DNA of 64,000 nucleotides from the NCBI GenBank assembly GCA_040616305.1, contig CP159918.1:1178001-1242000 (forward strand), read 5' to 3'. The notes under the pieces were generated by a model. It was given only the letters and a program-made list of their open reading frames with translations. It ran no database searches and had not been told where the DNA came from. Position numbers and translations under genes: made by a program. This document shows, in pieces, positions 18,528 through 27,870 of the stretch. The stretch's first letter is position 1, and each line of letters starts with the position of its first letter. The stretch comes from UBA1876 sp003446665 (GTDB lineage Bacteria; Synergistota; Synergistia; Synergistales; Thermovirgaceae).

Positions 18528-19487
18528 TTGATAACACAGAAAAATTCGTATCGTTACCTGAAGTGGTCTTCGGTCTTAAGGGAACGCTGGGGAAAAAGGG
18601 TACAGAAAATCACGATTGACATAGGGGCCGGCTGTCCACATAGAGAAAGTCTGACAAGTGGAGGCTGTATTTTTTGCGACAGCCTGGGGAGTGGAAACGG
18701 AGCCCATCTCGCAGGCGTAGGACTCGAAAAACAAATCCAGCGGGGTTACGAGCGCCTCAAAAAAAAATACAAAACAGACAGCGCGATACTGTACTTTCAA
18801 AGCTACTCCACTACAAACATTGAAACACGCGAACTAGTGAAGATAATAGAACGTGCCCTGGAATTTTCCAATAATCATGGAACAGCTGCAGGAATTGCAA
18901 TCGGGGCCCGTCCCGACCAGGTCCCCGACGAAATCCTCGAATATCTGGAAGACCTTGCCGCCAGAGATCTTGAAACCTGGCTGGAACTCGGAGTTCAGAC
19001 AACGGACCCTTCCGGCCTGAAATGGCTGAACAGGGGGCATGGCCTGAGCGAAGTCGAAGATTCCCTTCAAAGGATCCGAAAACGCAAGGGCATTTCGCTA
19101 TGTGCCCATCTGATCGCAGGCATACCTGGCGAGAAACGCCGTCAGTTGGGCCTTTCGTCAAAATGGCTATCTGAACACGGCATTGACGGCGTAAAATTCC
19201 ATCCACTGCATGTTTTGAGCGGGACACCCCTGGAACAGCTGTATCGAAGTGGAGCATTTTCACCCCTGTCCATGGAAGAATACGTAGCTACCGTTGTTGA
19301 AGCCCTCCAAATGACAGGTCCCGCTGTGGTGATACAAAGACTGACGGCTGACGCTTCACCGCCAAGGCTTGTCGCGCCAGCGTGGGTTAGGGACAAGACA
19401 TCCGTTCTCAAGGCTATCGACGAAAAACTTATCCAACTCGACGCACGACAGGGAGACGAATGGGATAATGGGACTGCCCGAACGTAA
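18528..19487 (+). CDS. YhcC/TIGR01212-type radical SAM protein
   Basis: A 319-aa radical SAM protein of the YhcC family; its reaction is not established. The cluster Cys are in CPHRESLTSGGCIFC, followed by DSLGSGNGA. YFQSYSTTN, IGARPDQVPDE, ELGVQT and LIAGIPGE are family stretches. The TTG at 18528 has AGGAG about 6 nt upstream and directly follows the purE stop; GTG 18522 is an alternative. Cotranscription with pur is likely but a link to purine synthesis is not shown. Confidence 0.85.
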   Translation: MITQKNSYRYLKWSSVLRERWGKRVQKITIDIGAGCPHRESLTSGGCIFCDSLGSGNGAHLAGVGLEKQIQRGYERLKKKYKTDSAILYFQSYSTTNIETRELVKIIERALEFSNNHGTAAGIAIGARPDQVPDEILEYLEDLAARDLETWLELGVQTTDPSGLKWLNRGHGLSEVEDSLQRIRKRKGISLCAHLIAGIPGEKRRQLGLSSKWLSEHGIDGVKFHPLHVLSGTPLEQLYRSGAFSPLSMEEYVATVVEALQMTGPAVVIQRLTADASPPRLVAPAWVRDKTSVLKAIDEKLIQLDARQGDEWDNGTART

Positions 19488-19523
19488 ATTCAACATACAA
19501 ACCTTTTTGAGAGCTATAAATCA

Positions 19524-19769
19524 TCAGGAGCGCTTTGTACCCAGGTAACCCAAAAAAAGAAGGATCGGAACAAAAATGAATTTGGCAGGGCCAGCGAAAA
19601 ACTGTCTGACCGGTTCCAGCCCATAAAGAAATTTCATCACAATTGCCAAAGTGACACAAATAAAAAGCAGCGTCGTGAGAGGCGAGCGTTGTTTTTCTTT
19701 TTTTCCCTTTTCATCCTCTTCAGGCAACTCAACCACCTCTTTCAACCTGAATGGTCCTTTTTCCTTCAT
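19524..19769 (-). CDS. Small two-helix membrane protein, unknown function
   Basis: An 81-aa protein not recognised as a known family. It has a charged N-terminus rich in Glu and Lys (about residues 1-30), then two hydrophobic helices, TTLLFICVTLAIVMKFLYG and FIFVPILLFLGYLG, ending in TKRS. The ATG at 19769 was chosen because the upstream 19 codons run into the terminator stem. No strong SD is visible. It lies between a terminator and the convergent yhcC-type gene. Existence is moderately supported. Confidence 0.55.
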   Translation of the reverse strand: MKEKGPFRLKEVVELPEEDEKGKKEKQRSPLTTLLFICVTLAIVMKFLYGLEPVRQFFAGPAKFIFVPILLFLGYLGTKRS

Positions 19770-19824
19770 AAAAACAATCAGCCACGTTTCCCAAGTATAC
19801 AGAACTCCGGAGCGCACGCCAAAC

Positions 19825-19863
19825 AAAAAGCCTCTCCCGAAATTTATACAGGAGAGGCTTTTT
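19825..19863. terminator. Bidirectional intrinsic terminator after tpx
   Basis: AAAAAGCCTCTCC (19825-19837) pairs with GGAGAGGCTTTTT (19851-19863) around a 13-nt loop. With A-run and T-run at the ends it works in either direction; it most likely ends the rubrerythrin-tpx transcript. Confidence 0.85.
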
Positions 19864-19886
19864 AAAAAGAAACCAGGTTTTGACGA

Positions 19887-20405
19887 TTATTTTTCTATAA
19901 GCCCTTTCAAAGCTTCAAGTGCCTTGAAATAATCAGGATGATTGCTGATCTCCGGTACGATTTCCATGTATCTGATCACGTCATCCTTGTCCACCACGAA
20001 AACAGCTCTGGCAAGAAACCTGAGTTCCTTGACGAGGACACCCCAGTTCTTTCCGAAAGAGGCCTCTCTATGGTCGGAAAGGGTTTTTATGTTGTAAATG
20101 TCTTCGGCCATGCAAAAACGCTTGATTGCGAAAGGAAGGTCCATGCTGATATTTAGAATAACCACTTCATCCGGCAAATTCACAGCCTCTTCGTTGAAGC
20201 GATGAGCCTGCATATCGCAAACCGGCGTATCAAGCGAAGGAGTTACCGAGATGACTTTGATCTTCCCGGAAAAATCCTTCAGGGTGTATTCCTTGAGGTC
20301 CTGGTCAACAACCTTGAAGTCGGGAGCTTTCTGGCCTGTTTCTACTTTTTCCCCCACCAGGGTCATCGGCATACCGTTTAACGTTACTTTCCTCTCCTCA
20401 TTCAC
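19887..20405 (-). CDS. tpx: Thiol peroxidase (Tpx)
   Basis: A 172-aa atypical 2-Cys peroxiredoxin that reduces hydroperoxides using thioredoxin. The peroxidatic Cys is in SLDTPVCDMQ and the resolving Cys in KRFCMAED, the usual Tpx spacing. KAPDF is the N-terminal family motif. It starts with GTG at 20405, 9 nt after GGAGG. It follows rubrerythrin in the same direction, forming an oxidative-defence pair as expected in an anaerobe. Confidence 0.93.
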   Translation of the reverse strand: MNEERKVTLNGMPMTLVGEKVETGQKAPDFKVVDQDLKEYTLKDFSGKIKVISVTPSLDTPVCDMQAHRFNEEAVNLPDEVVILNISMDLPFAIKRFCMAEDIYNIKTLSDHREASFGKNWGVLVKELRFLARAVFVVDKDDVIRYMEIVPEISNHPDYFKALEALKGLIEK

Positions 20406-20439
20406 AAGAAATCACCTCCATAATATTTTGGCGTTTTCG

Positions 20440-20940
20440 CTATTCAGCTTTTTTAAAAGCTTGTTTCTTCGCTCCGCAAAGTGGACAGGTTTCCGGTGCC
20501 GAGCTTTCGGCAATATACCCGCAAACAGTACACAAGTAAAGGTTAACAGCCTCGTTGCTTCCAAGCTGATCGAGAGCTTTCTTGTACAATTCGGCGTGGA
20601 CCTTCTCCGCTTCAATTGCGTATTTGAAGGCTTTCAAGGCTGCCTTGTCTTCTTCCTTTTCTGCTACTTCAATAAACTCGGGATACATTTCGGTGAATTC
20701 ATAAGTCTCGCCTTCTATTGCAGCCTTCAGATTCTCCGCCGTGGTCCCTATCTTGCCCATGGCCCTGAGGTGGGCATTGGCATGGATTGTCTCGGCCTCC
20801 GCCGTAACACGGAAAAGTTTCGCCACCTGGGTGTATCCTTCCTCTTCGGCCTTCCGAGCAAAAGCGGCGTATTTTCGGTTTGCCTGGGATTCTCCCGCAA
20901 AGGCAGTCTCCAGGTTTTTGCAGGTTTTGCTTTTATTCAA
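20440..20940 (-). CDS. rbr: Rubrerythrin
   Basis: A 166-aa diiron peroxidase with a C-terminal rubredoxin-like iron site. The ferritin-like part has ETAFAGESQANRKY, AEAETIHANAHL, ETYEFTEMYPEF and AIEAEKVHAELY, supplying the Glu/His diiron ligands. The rubredoxin part is CTVCGYIAESSAPETCPLCGA. The start is the TTG at 20940, 8 nt after GAGGAG; the in-frame ATG at 20958 lies upstream of the SD. Confidence 0.94.
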   Translation of the reverse strand: MNKSKTCKNLETAFAGESQANRKYAAFARKAEEEGYTQVAKLFRVTAEAETIHANAHLRAMGKIGTTAENLKAAIEGETYEFTEMYPEFIEVAEKEEDKAALKAFKYAIEAEKVHAELYKKALDQLGSNEAVNLYLCTVCGYIAESSAPETCPLCGAKKQAFKKAE

Positions 20941-21094
20941 AATAACCACTCCTCGCATCTTTTTTTCAAAACGTCCCTTCTTTTACCACAGGTTAGTATT
21001 TCAGGCAAGCTTCATATTTTGTACACGTTAAATAGTACTACAGCCACCTGGCCCGTCATAAAAACCAGCTATAAGTTTAAACTACAAGGTCTTT

Positions 21095-22123
21095 TCATGA
21101 CATTGACCTCTGCAGAGTGAGAAGGTCGTCAATGACACCGTAGGCAGTATCGTAAAGGTCAGGGGCTTCCTGTGTCACCATTATGGGGCTCATCAGGTCC
21201 GTTTCTATCCTGAGTATTGAACCCGAGCCTGATACGGCTGAAAAATGATGGTTTTCAGGGAGCTCCTCCACCCCAACAGACGCCTTTATGTTTCCGTTTT
21301 CGGTTTTTGCCCTGCAAACCAGCTTTAAATATCGCCCCCTTCTGCGGGCCGAGGTGATTTCCTCTTCAGTGATTCCTGTTATTCCCGAGCGGTTGACCTG
21401 ATATGGAGTAATATTTGCATTCATAAGAACGTTCGCCAGCACCGCCGTCTTTGCGGCGGCATCCCAGCCCTCGAGATCAAGAGAAGGTTCAGCCTCCGCT
21501 ATACCTAGCCTCTGCGCCTCTTTAACGGCTTCTTCCATGGGAAAGCCTTGTTCTATTTTAGTCAATACGAAATTGGTAGTCGAATTGAGAATTCCCTCGA
21601 TTCCCTTTACTGTGCAACCTTTCAGGGTACATCGTGCGAGGTTGAACACCGGAGCTCCGTCCATGACGACCGTTTCGAAAAGGAACCTGCATCCTTTTTC
21701 GCGGGCAAGTTCTGCAAGCTCCGAATACCTGAAAGCCACAGGGCCCTTGTTTGCCGAAACAACATGCTTTCCTCTTTCCAGCGCGGCACGGATGTGAGAG
21801 ACGGCAGGTTCCCCATGGTTTTCGATGGAAAGCGTAGACATTTCTACAAGGACGTCGTATTCAAAACTTTGAGCCGCTTCGAGAGCTCCCGTTTCTGAAT
21901 AGAAGGTAGACCCTGCATCGAATTTACCATAACGCTCCATCATCGAAAGACTTGCGGCCAAATCGACGCCTTGCGGGTCTATCAGGGCCCCCCGGCTTCG
22001 GGTAATAATTCCTGCTGGGATGACTTCCAGATCACCTAGAGCGGGGAAACATTCTCGCTCCCGAGAAAGGATGGATGCGATCTTTTGACCCAGGTTGCCG
22101 AAACCTATAATAAGCACTTTCAT
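21095..22123 (-). CDS. hom: Homoserine dehydrogenase (short form, no ACT domain)
   Basis: A 342-aa NAD(P)-dependent dehydrogenase of threonine/methionine synthesis. The Rossmann motif is IGFGNLGQKIA. Catalytic-core motifs are VVSANKGPVA, GILNSTTNFVL and EAEPSLDLEGWDAAAK with the conserved Asp and Lys. It lacks the roughly 80-residue C-terminal ACT domain that gives threonine feedback in longer forms. It lies 20 nt after the cysteine-desulfurase-like gene, so probably in one transcript with it. Confidence 0.9.
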   Translation of the reverse strand: MKVLIIGFGNLGQKIASILSRERECFPALGDLEVIPAGIITRSRGALIDPQGVDLAASLSMMERYGKFDAGSTFYSETGALEAAQSFEYDVLVEMSTLSIENHGEPAVSHIRAALERGKHVVSANKGPVAFRYSELAELAREKGCRFLFETVVMDGAPVFNLARCTLKGCTVKGIEGILNSTTNFVLTKIEQGFPMEEAVKEAQRLGIAEAEPSLDLEGWDAAAKTAVLANVLMNANITPYQVNRSGITGITEEEITSARRRGRYLKLVCRAKTENGNIKASVGVEELPENHHFSAVSGSGSILRIETDLMSPIMVTQEAPDLYDTAYGVIDDLLTLQRSMS

Positions 22124-22143
22124 CCTGGTTTCTCTTTTGGCCT

Positions 22144-23379
22144 CTATTGAGCTATTTCCCGAACCGCATCAAGGAGGCGAACCACTTCTTCTTCCGTGTT
22201 GTACAAGGAAATACCTACGCGCGTCACTCCGCCTCTTTCAAGCAAACCGAGAACTTCGATAGGCCTGATTCCGTAAAAATGTCCGTCCCAGGCACAGATT
22301 CCCTTTTCGTTGAGTCTTTTGCATACTTCGACCGGATCTTTGTCCGCTATGGTGAAAGATATCGTCGGTGCTCTCTCATTCGTTGCAAAGGAAGGGCCTA
22401 TAACAGTTACGCCCGGAATCTCTTGCAGGTCTTCAAAAATTCTTTTCGCCAGAATGTGTTCGTATCGGGCAAGACGCTCCATGGCTTGAACGATTTTTTT
22501 CCTGAGGTTTTCCCCTTCGCCGAATGTCGCTATATATTCCACTGCAGCACCCGCACCGGAGATGGCCGCGTGGTTCAGCGTGCCAGTCTCTATACAGTAG
22601 GGGGCACGCTGTTCCTGCGTACGGAGCCGGTAAGCGGGTATGGAATCGAGCAGGCCTTCCCTGCTGTAAAGGATGCCCAAATGGGTCCCATAAAACTTGT
22701 AGGCCGAACACAGAAGGAAATCCACACCAAGACTGCTGACATCTATGGGAAAATGCGGAGCATAGTGGACGGCATCCACCAAAAGCCACGCACCAACCTG
22801 GTAGCTCATCTGCCGAACCTTACGCACATTGTTGACGGTCCCGGTGGTATTGGCGGAAAACCCCATAGCAACAAGGCGCGTGTTATCATTGAGCTTCGAT
22901 TCCAGGTCTTCGTAATCGAGCGTGGCGTCATCCTTTATGCGCACCTCTCGAACTACAATGCCCTCTTCCCTGAGAGCTATCCACGGGCCCCTGTTGGCTT
23001 CGTGATCAAGCTGGGTAATGAGAATTTCGTCTCCTGGTTGGAAATGCTTGCCCAGGGCGCGGCTGAGCATATAGTTCAGTGTGGTCATGTTATGGCCGAA
23101 AGAGATATTTTTCCCGGATCCAGCACCTAGAAAGGCGGCGAGCTTATAGCGTGTTTCTTCTATCATTGCATCGGATTCGTTAGTAGTGATAAAAAAACCG
23201 TGGGTGTTGGAATTGCATGTCTTGTAATACCAGGAAACCGCGTCGATGACCTGCCGTGGCACCTGCGTTCCACCGGGACCGTCAAGGTAAGCCAGGGGAT
23301 AACCGTTGTGAGTCCTCTCCAGCGACGGGAAATCTTTCCTTCTTTCGATAAAATCGGCAAAACTGCTCAGATCGTTCAT
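22144..23379 (-). CDS. Class V aminotransferase, cysteine-desulfurase-like
   Basis: A 411-aa PLP enzyme of the cysteine-desulfurase-like group in class V. The N-terminal YLDGPGGTQVP, NFGHN-type NISFGHNMTTLNYML, the PLP-Asp region LLVDAVHYAPH and the Lys site LLCSAYKFYGTHLG are visible. I see no flexible active-site Cys loop as in IscS or SufS near the C-terminus, so it may act on another substrate. AAGGAG precedes the ATG. Upstream partner of hom. Confidence 0.85.
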   Translation of the reverse strand: MNDLSSFADFIERRKDFPSLERTHNGYPLAYLDGPGGTQVPRQVIDAVSWYYKTCNSNTHGFFITTNESDAMIEETRYKLAAFLGAGSGKNISFGHNMTTLNYMLSRALGKHFQPGDEILITQLDHEANRGPWIALREEGIVVREVRIKDDATLDYEDLESKLNDNTRLVAMGFSANTTGTVNNVRKVRQMSYQVGAWLLVDAVHYAPHFPIDVSSLGVDFLLCSAYKFYGTHLGILYSREGLLDSIPAYRLRTQEQRAPYCIETGTLNHAAISGAGAAVEYIATFGEGENLRKKIVQAMERLARYEHILAKRIFEDLQEIPGVTVIGPSFATNERAPTISFTIADKDPVEVCKRLNEKGICAWDGHFYGIRPIEVLGLLERGGVTRVGISLYNTEEEVVRLLDAVREIAQ

Positions 23380-23432
23380 GGGTCAGTCTCCTTTATGAGA
23401 ATTTGCATTTCAGTGACAGGACTGTCCTTAAT

Positions 23433-23460
23433 CGTATACCATGAGTTGCAAAAGTTGCAA
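23433..23460 (-). promoter_or_regulatory. Possible promoter for the class V aminotransferase-hom operon
   Basis: On the minus strand TTGCAA (23455-23460), 16-nt spacer, TATACG (23433-23438). TTGCAA is repeated at 23446-23451. The match is moderate. Confidence 0.35.
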
Positions 23461-23516
23461 TCTGCGCTAACTTAATGTCGGGAATCAAAGCAAAACAAGC
23501 CAAAGGAGCATGGGAA

Positions 23517-24113
23517 ATGGACCACGAAAGAAAAGAACGAATCCTGGATTTTCTCCTTTTTGTGGATAAAGCAAAAACTGTGGAACGTGCCGGTTACGTC
23601 GGAGAAACAGGCCGACACGAAACGGATGCCGAACATATGTGGCATACAGCCCTTTGGGCTATGCTCCTTCACCGCGAAATCGATTTTCCTGTCGACTTGC
23701 AGCACGTTTTGTGCCTTATCCTGGTTCATGACCTGGTAGAGATCTATGCAGGCGACACCTACGCCTATGACACAAAAGGCAAAAAAAATCAAAACGCCCG
23801 CGAAGAAGAAGCGGCAGGCAAACTTTTTTCCCGTTTGCCGGAAGATCTTGCAAGATGGCTTCAAGGCCTCTGGAAAGAATTCGAAGCGGCAATTACGCCG
23901 GAAGCCCGCTTTGCAAAGGCGCTCGACCATCTCCAGGGATTTTCGCAAAATTGTATCTCCAAAGGCGCTTCCTGGAAGGAAAACGGGATTACCCGGGAAA
24001 GAACCTTTGAGAGAACGGACTTGCCCCGTAAAACGGATCCGGCACTGGCCGATATGGTCGAAAGTCTTTACGCCATCGCTGACGCCTCCAATGCCTGGCC
24101 GGAGGTGGATTGA
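23517..24113 (+). CDS. HD-domain phosphohydrolase, YfbR/HDDC2-like
   Basis: A 198-aa metal-dependent hydrolase; relatives in the YfbR group remove phosphate from deoxynucleoside 5'-monophosphates. The HD-fold ligands appear in HETDAEHMWHTALWAMLL and LILVHDLVEIYAGD. ATG 23517 follows AAAGGAG by 8 nt; an in-frame ATG 14 codons upstream has no SD. It overlaps or abuts the flavoprotein gene downstream. The substrate is inferred from family only. Confidence 0.85.
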   Translation: MDHERKERILDFLLFVDKAKTVERAGYVGETGRHETDAEHMWHTALWAMLLHREIDFPVDLQHVLCLILVHDLVEIYAGDTYAYDTKGKKNQNAREEEAAGKLFSRLPEDLARWLQGLWKEFEAAITPEARFAKALDHLQGFSQNCISKGASWKENGITRERTFERTDLPRKTDPALADMVESLYAIADASNAWPEVD

Positions 24114-24115
24114 AA

Positions 24116-25387
24116 ATGCACTCTTTTGATTTGTGCATAATCGGCGCCGGGCCGGCAGGTCTTTTGGCGGGTATAATAGCGGCGTCGGCGGGATCAAGGG
24201 TTATCCTGCTTGAGAAAAACCCTGAAGCCGGTAAAAAACTGCTTCTGACGGGAAAAGGTCGTTGCAACCTCACCCACGCGGCATCTTCCGCAAAGGAAAT
24301 TACAGAAGCCTTTGGCAAAAACGGCAGATTCCTGCATTCTGGACTCTCACGTTTCGGGATAGCGGAAACTTTCAGGTTCTTCGAAAACCTGGGGATACCA
24401 CTGAAAGTGGAACGAGGAAACCGCGTATTTCCGGAATCAGGGTCCGCGAAAGATGTGCGTGACCGGCTCCTTGAAGAATTTTCCCGTAAGGGTGGCGTCT
24501 TTCGTATGAATTGCCCTGTCCACGCATTGGAGACATCCCCTCGCATGGTTAATCGCGTCCTCCTAAAAGACAAGAGCGTAATCGAGGCTTCCCGTTTTAT
24601 CATCGCCACCGGAGGCCTTTCATACCCACGGACCGGTTCGACAGGTGATGGTTACCGTTGGGCGAAAACCCTCGGACACACGATAAATCCAACGTTACCG
24701 GCTTTGTCGCCGGTACGGCTTGCAGAAGGTTGGGTTCGCGAGGTTTCGGGTTTATCGCTGAAAAATGTGCGTCTTACGCTTCTTGTAGACGGCAAGGAAA
24801 CAGAATCACGCTTCGGCGAGCTTGATTTCACCCCTTTCGGCATTAGCGGACCCATTGGTATGGATTTGTCGCGTAATATCGGTTACGCTCTGAATCAACA
24901 GCAAAAAACGGAGTTGAAACTGGACCTTAAACCCGCACTGGATTTTAAAAGCCTCGACCGCAGAATTCTCAGGGAATTGAATGTAGCCGGTTCCAAACCA
25001 ATTTCCGCGGTCCTTGAAACGCTTATGCCCAAAAAGCTCATCCCTCCTTTTGCAAGACTCTGCTCACTGTCCCTCGAGCAGAAAACGGCAACATTGACAA
25101 AAGAAAAGAGGCTCGAGCTATCAAGGCTGCTTAAGGCCGTTACCCTGAAGCCTCTTTCTCTTTTGGGTTTCAAGTGGTCTTTGATAACTTCCGGTGGGAT
25201 ATCTCTTGATGAGGTAGACCCGCGAACCATGGCGTCGAAATTGACGGAAAACCTGTACTTCGCGGGAGAAATACTCGACCTGGACGCTCCCACCGGAGGT
25301 TACAACCTGCAGGCATGCTGGACCACAGGCTACGTCGCCGGGATATCTGCAGCCGCTTTACCACCAGGATGTCACAGAAATTCATAA
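24116..25387 (+). CDS. HI0933/YhiN-family FAD flavoprotein
   Basis: A 423-aa predicted NAD(P)/FAD-dependent oxidoreductase. The FAD-binding motif is IIGAGPAGLLAGIIAA, then KLLLTGKGRCNLTH, the family signature. The C-terminal ending LYFAGEILDLDAPTGGYNLQACWTTGYVAG is typical. The reaction is not known for most members; gut relatives (BaiN) act on bile acids. ATG 24116 is chosen over TTG 24110 by spacing from GGAGG. Its 3' end overlaps that of the convergent dehydrogenase by 16 bp. Confidence 0.9.
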   Translation: MHSFDLCIIGAGPAGLLAGIIAASAGSRVILLEKNPEAGKKLLLTGKGRCNLTHAASSAKEITEAFGKNGRFLHSGLSRFGIAETFRFFENLGIPLKVERGNRVFPESGSAKDVRDRLLEEFSRKGGVFRMNCPVHALETSPRMVNRVLLKDKSVIEASRFIIATGGLSYPRTGSTGDGYRWAKTLGHTINPTLPALSPVRLAEGWVREVSGLSLKNVRLTLLVDGKETESRFGELDFTPFGISGPIGMDLSRNIGYALNQQQKTELKLDLKPALDFKSLDRRILRELNVAGSKPISAVLETLMPKKLIPPFARLCSLSLEQKTATLTKEKRLELSRLLKAVTLKPLSLLGFKWSLITSGGISLDEVDPRTMASKLTENLYFAGEILDLDAPTGGYNLQACWTTGYVAGISAAALPPGCHRNS

Positions 25388-26364
25388 TCCGCAGGATCCA
25401 CTATGCCTTTCGGCTTTTCACCTTCAAGAAATCTGCGTACGTTTTCTGCGGCACGCCGTACAGCGATAGGGTAAATTTCCGGAACCATGTTGGAGTTGTG
25501 AGGAGAACCAAGGATATTCTCCAGTTCGAAAAAAGGATAGTTCAGCTTGAACTCCCCATGCACATGCGGCTCTACCCACCAGGCATCTATACCCACCTTG
25601 AAATCGGGGTTTTTCAGCATGTGTTCGTAAAGAGCTTCTTCCTGGATTACAGGTCCCCTGGCCGGGTTGATAAGTATGGCGTTGGGTTTCATTTTTTCGA
25701 GCTCGGCTTTGCCTATGAGACCTTTAGTGTATCTCGTCAATGGAACGGCAATGACTACAACATCGGATTCTGCGAGCAACCTGCCGAGATCTTTCATGGT
25801 CCCTATAAAATCCACGGCTTCGTCTGTCTTACCGCTGGTGTTGATAGCCATAATTCTCATCCCGAAGGCTTTCATCAAGCCAGCGGTGGCCTTTCCTATC
25901 CCCCCGAAACCAATTATCCCGGCCGTTTTCCCATGGAACCATGTGCTGTAACCCTCTCGGCTGAACTCTCCCCTTTTCAGCTCGTTGTGGCGTTTTAGTA
26001 AATTCTTGCCCAAGGCGAGCATCATACCTATGATGTGTTCAGCCATCGGTTCCGACCAGGCTCCAGCGTTGGCGCAAATCATCACTGATTGAGGCAACAC
26101 GTCATAAGGGACGGCATCTACACCAGCCAGAAGGGTCTGTATCATTGTCCCATCCCTAAGCAGTCGGAATTCTTCCTTTTCCAGCTCGTTGTGAACCATG
26201 AACGACAAAAGGGCGTCCACTTCCTTAAGTCGGGCTTTTCTTTCTCTGGTTTCGAGATCTTCCAGGAAAATTATTTCAGCCACGTCATTCAAGACTTCGT
26301 ACACAGGTTCTTTCCATCCCTGTTCGGGATGGAAAGTAACAATTACCTCTTTTTTGTTTCTCAC
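25372..26364 (-). CDS. D-isomer-specific 2-hydroxyacid dehydrogenase
   Basis: A 330-aa NAD(P)-dependent dehydrogenase acting on a 2-keto/2-hydroxy acid not definable from sequence. The Rossmann motif is IIGFGGIGKATAG. Catalytic Arg lies in LINPARGPVI, the Glu in AWWVEPH and the His in LGSPHNSNM. GTG start with AAAGGAG about 10 nt upstream. It lies 48 nt downstream of the trans-sulfuration gene in the same direction, so it could reduce the 2-keto acid that such a lyase releases. Confidence 0.88.
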   Translation of the reverse strand: MRNKKEVIVTFHPEQGWKEPVYEVLNDVAEIIFLEDLETRERKARLKEVDALLSFMVHNELEKEEFRLLRDGTMIQTLLAGVDAVPYDVLPQSVMICANAGAWSEPMAEHIIGMMLALGKNLLKRHNELKRGEFSREGYSTWFHGKTAGIIGFGGIGKATAGLMKAFGMRIMAINTSGKTDEAVDFIGTMKDLGRLLAESDVVVIAVPLTRYTKGLIGKAELEKMKPNAILINPARGPVIQEEALYEHMLKNPDFKVGIDAWWVEPHVHGEFKLNYPFFELENILGSPHNSNMVPEIYPIAVRRAAENVRRFLEGEKPKGIVDPADYEFL

Positions 26365-26412
26365 TCTGGGCCACTCCTTTCATTCTCCATTCCTGACCGG
26401 TCTTTACGCCAA

Positions 26413-27594
26413 TCAGGCCTCAACAAGTTCATCAAGGGCTTTTTCCAGATCCTGCCACACCGTCTCCGGTGTTTCAATTCCGGCGGATAGTCTGACGAGG
26501 CCGCCGGTAATCCCCGAACTTATCCTGGTATCTGCCGGGACTGACCTGTGTGAGGTTTTAGCGGGATGGGAAAGCGTGGTTTTGACAGCCGCGAGGCTTG
26601 GTAAAAGCTCCACATTTTCCAGGTTTCGCACAAGTCGAGAAACACCTTCTTCTCCTCCTGCAACCTCGAAACTCAGCATACCGCCGAAGCCGTTTCGGAG
26701 CAATTTCCGTGCGATCCCGTATGATGCATTCCTTTCCAGACCTGGATAAAATACTTTCTGCACCGCCGGGTGCCTTTCGAGCTTACGAGCCAGGTGAAGA
26801 GCATTTTCGGCATGCTTTTCCATCCTGAGTGGGAAGGTCTTGAGTCCTCTTAAAGTTAGCCAGGCATCGAAGGGGCTCATGCATCCGCCCATCAATGTAC
26901 GAAATTTTCCGACCGTCTCTATATCCGCGGCAGAACCTCCGGCCATCCCACCTGTCACGTCGCTGTGTCCGTTAAGGTACTTTGTAAGGCTTTCAAGAAC
27001 AATATGTGCCCCTTCCTCGATTGGACGGCAAAAGGCCGGGGTGGCGAAGGTATTGTCCACTACAACCCGGCAATTGTATTTTTTCGCCTCCTCGCAAAGT
27101 CTGGGGATATCAGACACTTCCATCAGTGGGTTCGATATGGTTTCGACATAAAGTATCCTTGTGTTTTCACGAAAGTAGGATTCGATATCATCCGTTTCCA
27201 GCAACTCCACAAAATCGACTTTAACCCCCCAGGAAGGTAGTAATTCCCCAAACAATTTGTGGGTTTCTCCGTAAAGTACTTTGGACGCCAAAACATGGTC
27301 GCCCGGTTTAACAAGCGAACATATAGTCGTGGTGATGGCCGCCATCCCTGACGAAAACGCAAGAACACGCTCTGCTCTTTCAAGAAGGGCGAGCTCCTCC
27401 TCAAGGAGACGGACAGTGGGGTTTGACGTACGAGAATAGACATAACCAGGTTTATCTCCCTCGTAAACGGCATCTACATCCTCGAGGGTTTCAAAGGAAA
27501 ACACCGAGGTAGCATATATCGGCGGGACTTCCGGTCTAGTAATACCGCACCCAGCTATTCCGACTTTTTCTGCGGTTGACTTTTTTTTCTCCAT
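26413..27594 (-). CDS. Trans-sulfuration PLP enzyme (cystathionine lyase / gamma-lyase type)
   Basis: A 393-aa Cys/Met-metabolism PLP enzyme. It has YSRTSNPT, the phosphate-binding SSGMAAI, VVDNTFATP and the PLP-Lys site SLTKYLNGHSDVTGG. The position that is Cys in Pseudomonas methionine gamma-lyase (LYGCT) reads LYGET here, so methionine gamma-lyase is less certain than cystathionine gamma-lyase or synthase. ATG 27594 is chosen by spacing 10 nt from AAGGAG; GTG 27603 is too close to the SD. Confidence 0.85.
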   Translation of the reverse strand: MEKKKSTAEKVGIAGCGITRPEVPPIYATSVFSFETLEDVDAVYEGDKPGYVYSRTSNPTVRLLEEELALLERAERVLAFSSGMAAITTTICSLVKPGDHVLASKVLYGETHKLFGELLPSWGVKVDFVELLETDDIESYFRENTRILYVETISNPLMEVSDIPRLCEEAKKYNCRVVVDNTFATPAFCRPIEEGAHIVLESLTKYLNGHSDVTGGMAGGSAADIETVGKFRTLMGGCMSPFDAWLTLRGLKTFPLRMEKHAENALHLARKLERHPAVQKVFYPGLERNASYGIARKLLRNGFGGMLSFEVAGGEEGVSRLVRNLENVELLPSLAAVKTTLSHPAKTSHRSVPADTRISSGITGGLVRLSAGIETPETVWQDLEKALDELVEA

Positions 27595-27751
27595 AAAAAC
27601 CACGCTCCTTCTTATATAAAACCTGGTCAGTACTTTTGGAAAGCTCCTTTCATTTTTTATGCACTTTATGCCAAGGCTGCAGTAACACCCTATATTTTAC
27701 GATACTTCGCAGCTTCTGCCTTGCCGAACGGATCAAGATGTGTTATTTTCT

Positions 27752-27869
27752 TCTTGACCTCCGAGCCTTTGCTCCTGTAGGCGCAATGTCAATGGAGCCA
27801 GGCCGCAGGGTACTCCTGGAAACAGGAGTGCCTCCCGTGATTGGAAAGGAGGGATCGAGCCTAATCTGT
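27752..27869 (+). ncRNA. Moco/Tuco riboswitch upstream of tupABC
   Basis: The segment carries the core of the moco RNA motif: GTGCCTCCCG (27828-27837), then GGAAAGGAGGGA (27843-27854) and CGAGCC, after a paired region closed by an ACTCCTG-GAAA-CAGGAGT hairpin. The E. coli moaABCDE leader has the same GCCTCCCG...GGAAAGG core. An intrinsic terminator follows within 2 nt, so ligand binding would be expected to lower tup expression. Whether Moco or the tungsten cofactor is sensed cannot be told by eye. A possible promoter is TTGCCG-17-TATTTT (27721-27749). Confidence 0.8.
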
Positions 27870-27870
27870 G

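Noticed and set aside
22147..23130. Plus-strand ORF of 327 codons
   Set aside because: Antisense shadow of the class V aminotransferase gene, which has all PLP motifs.
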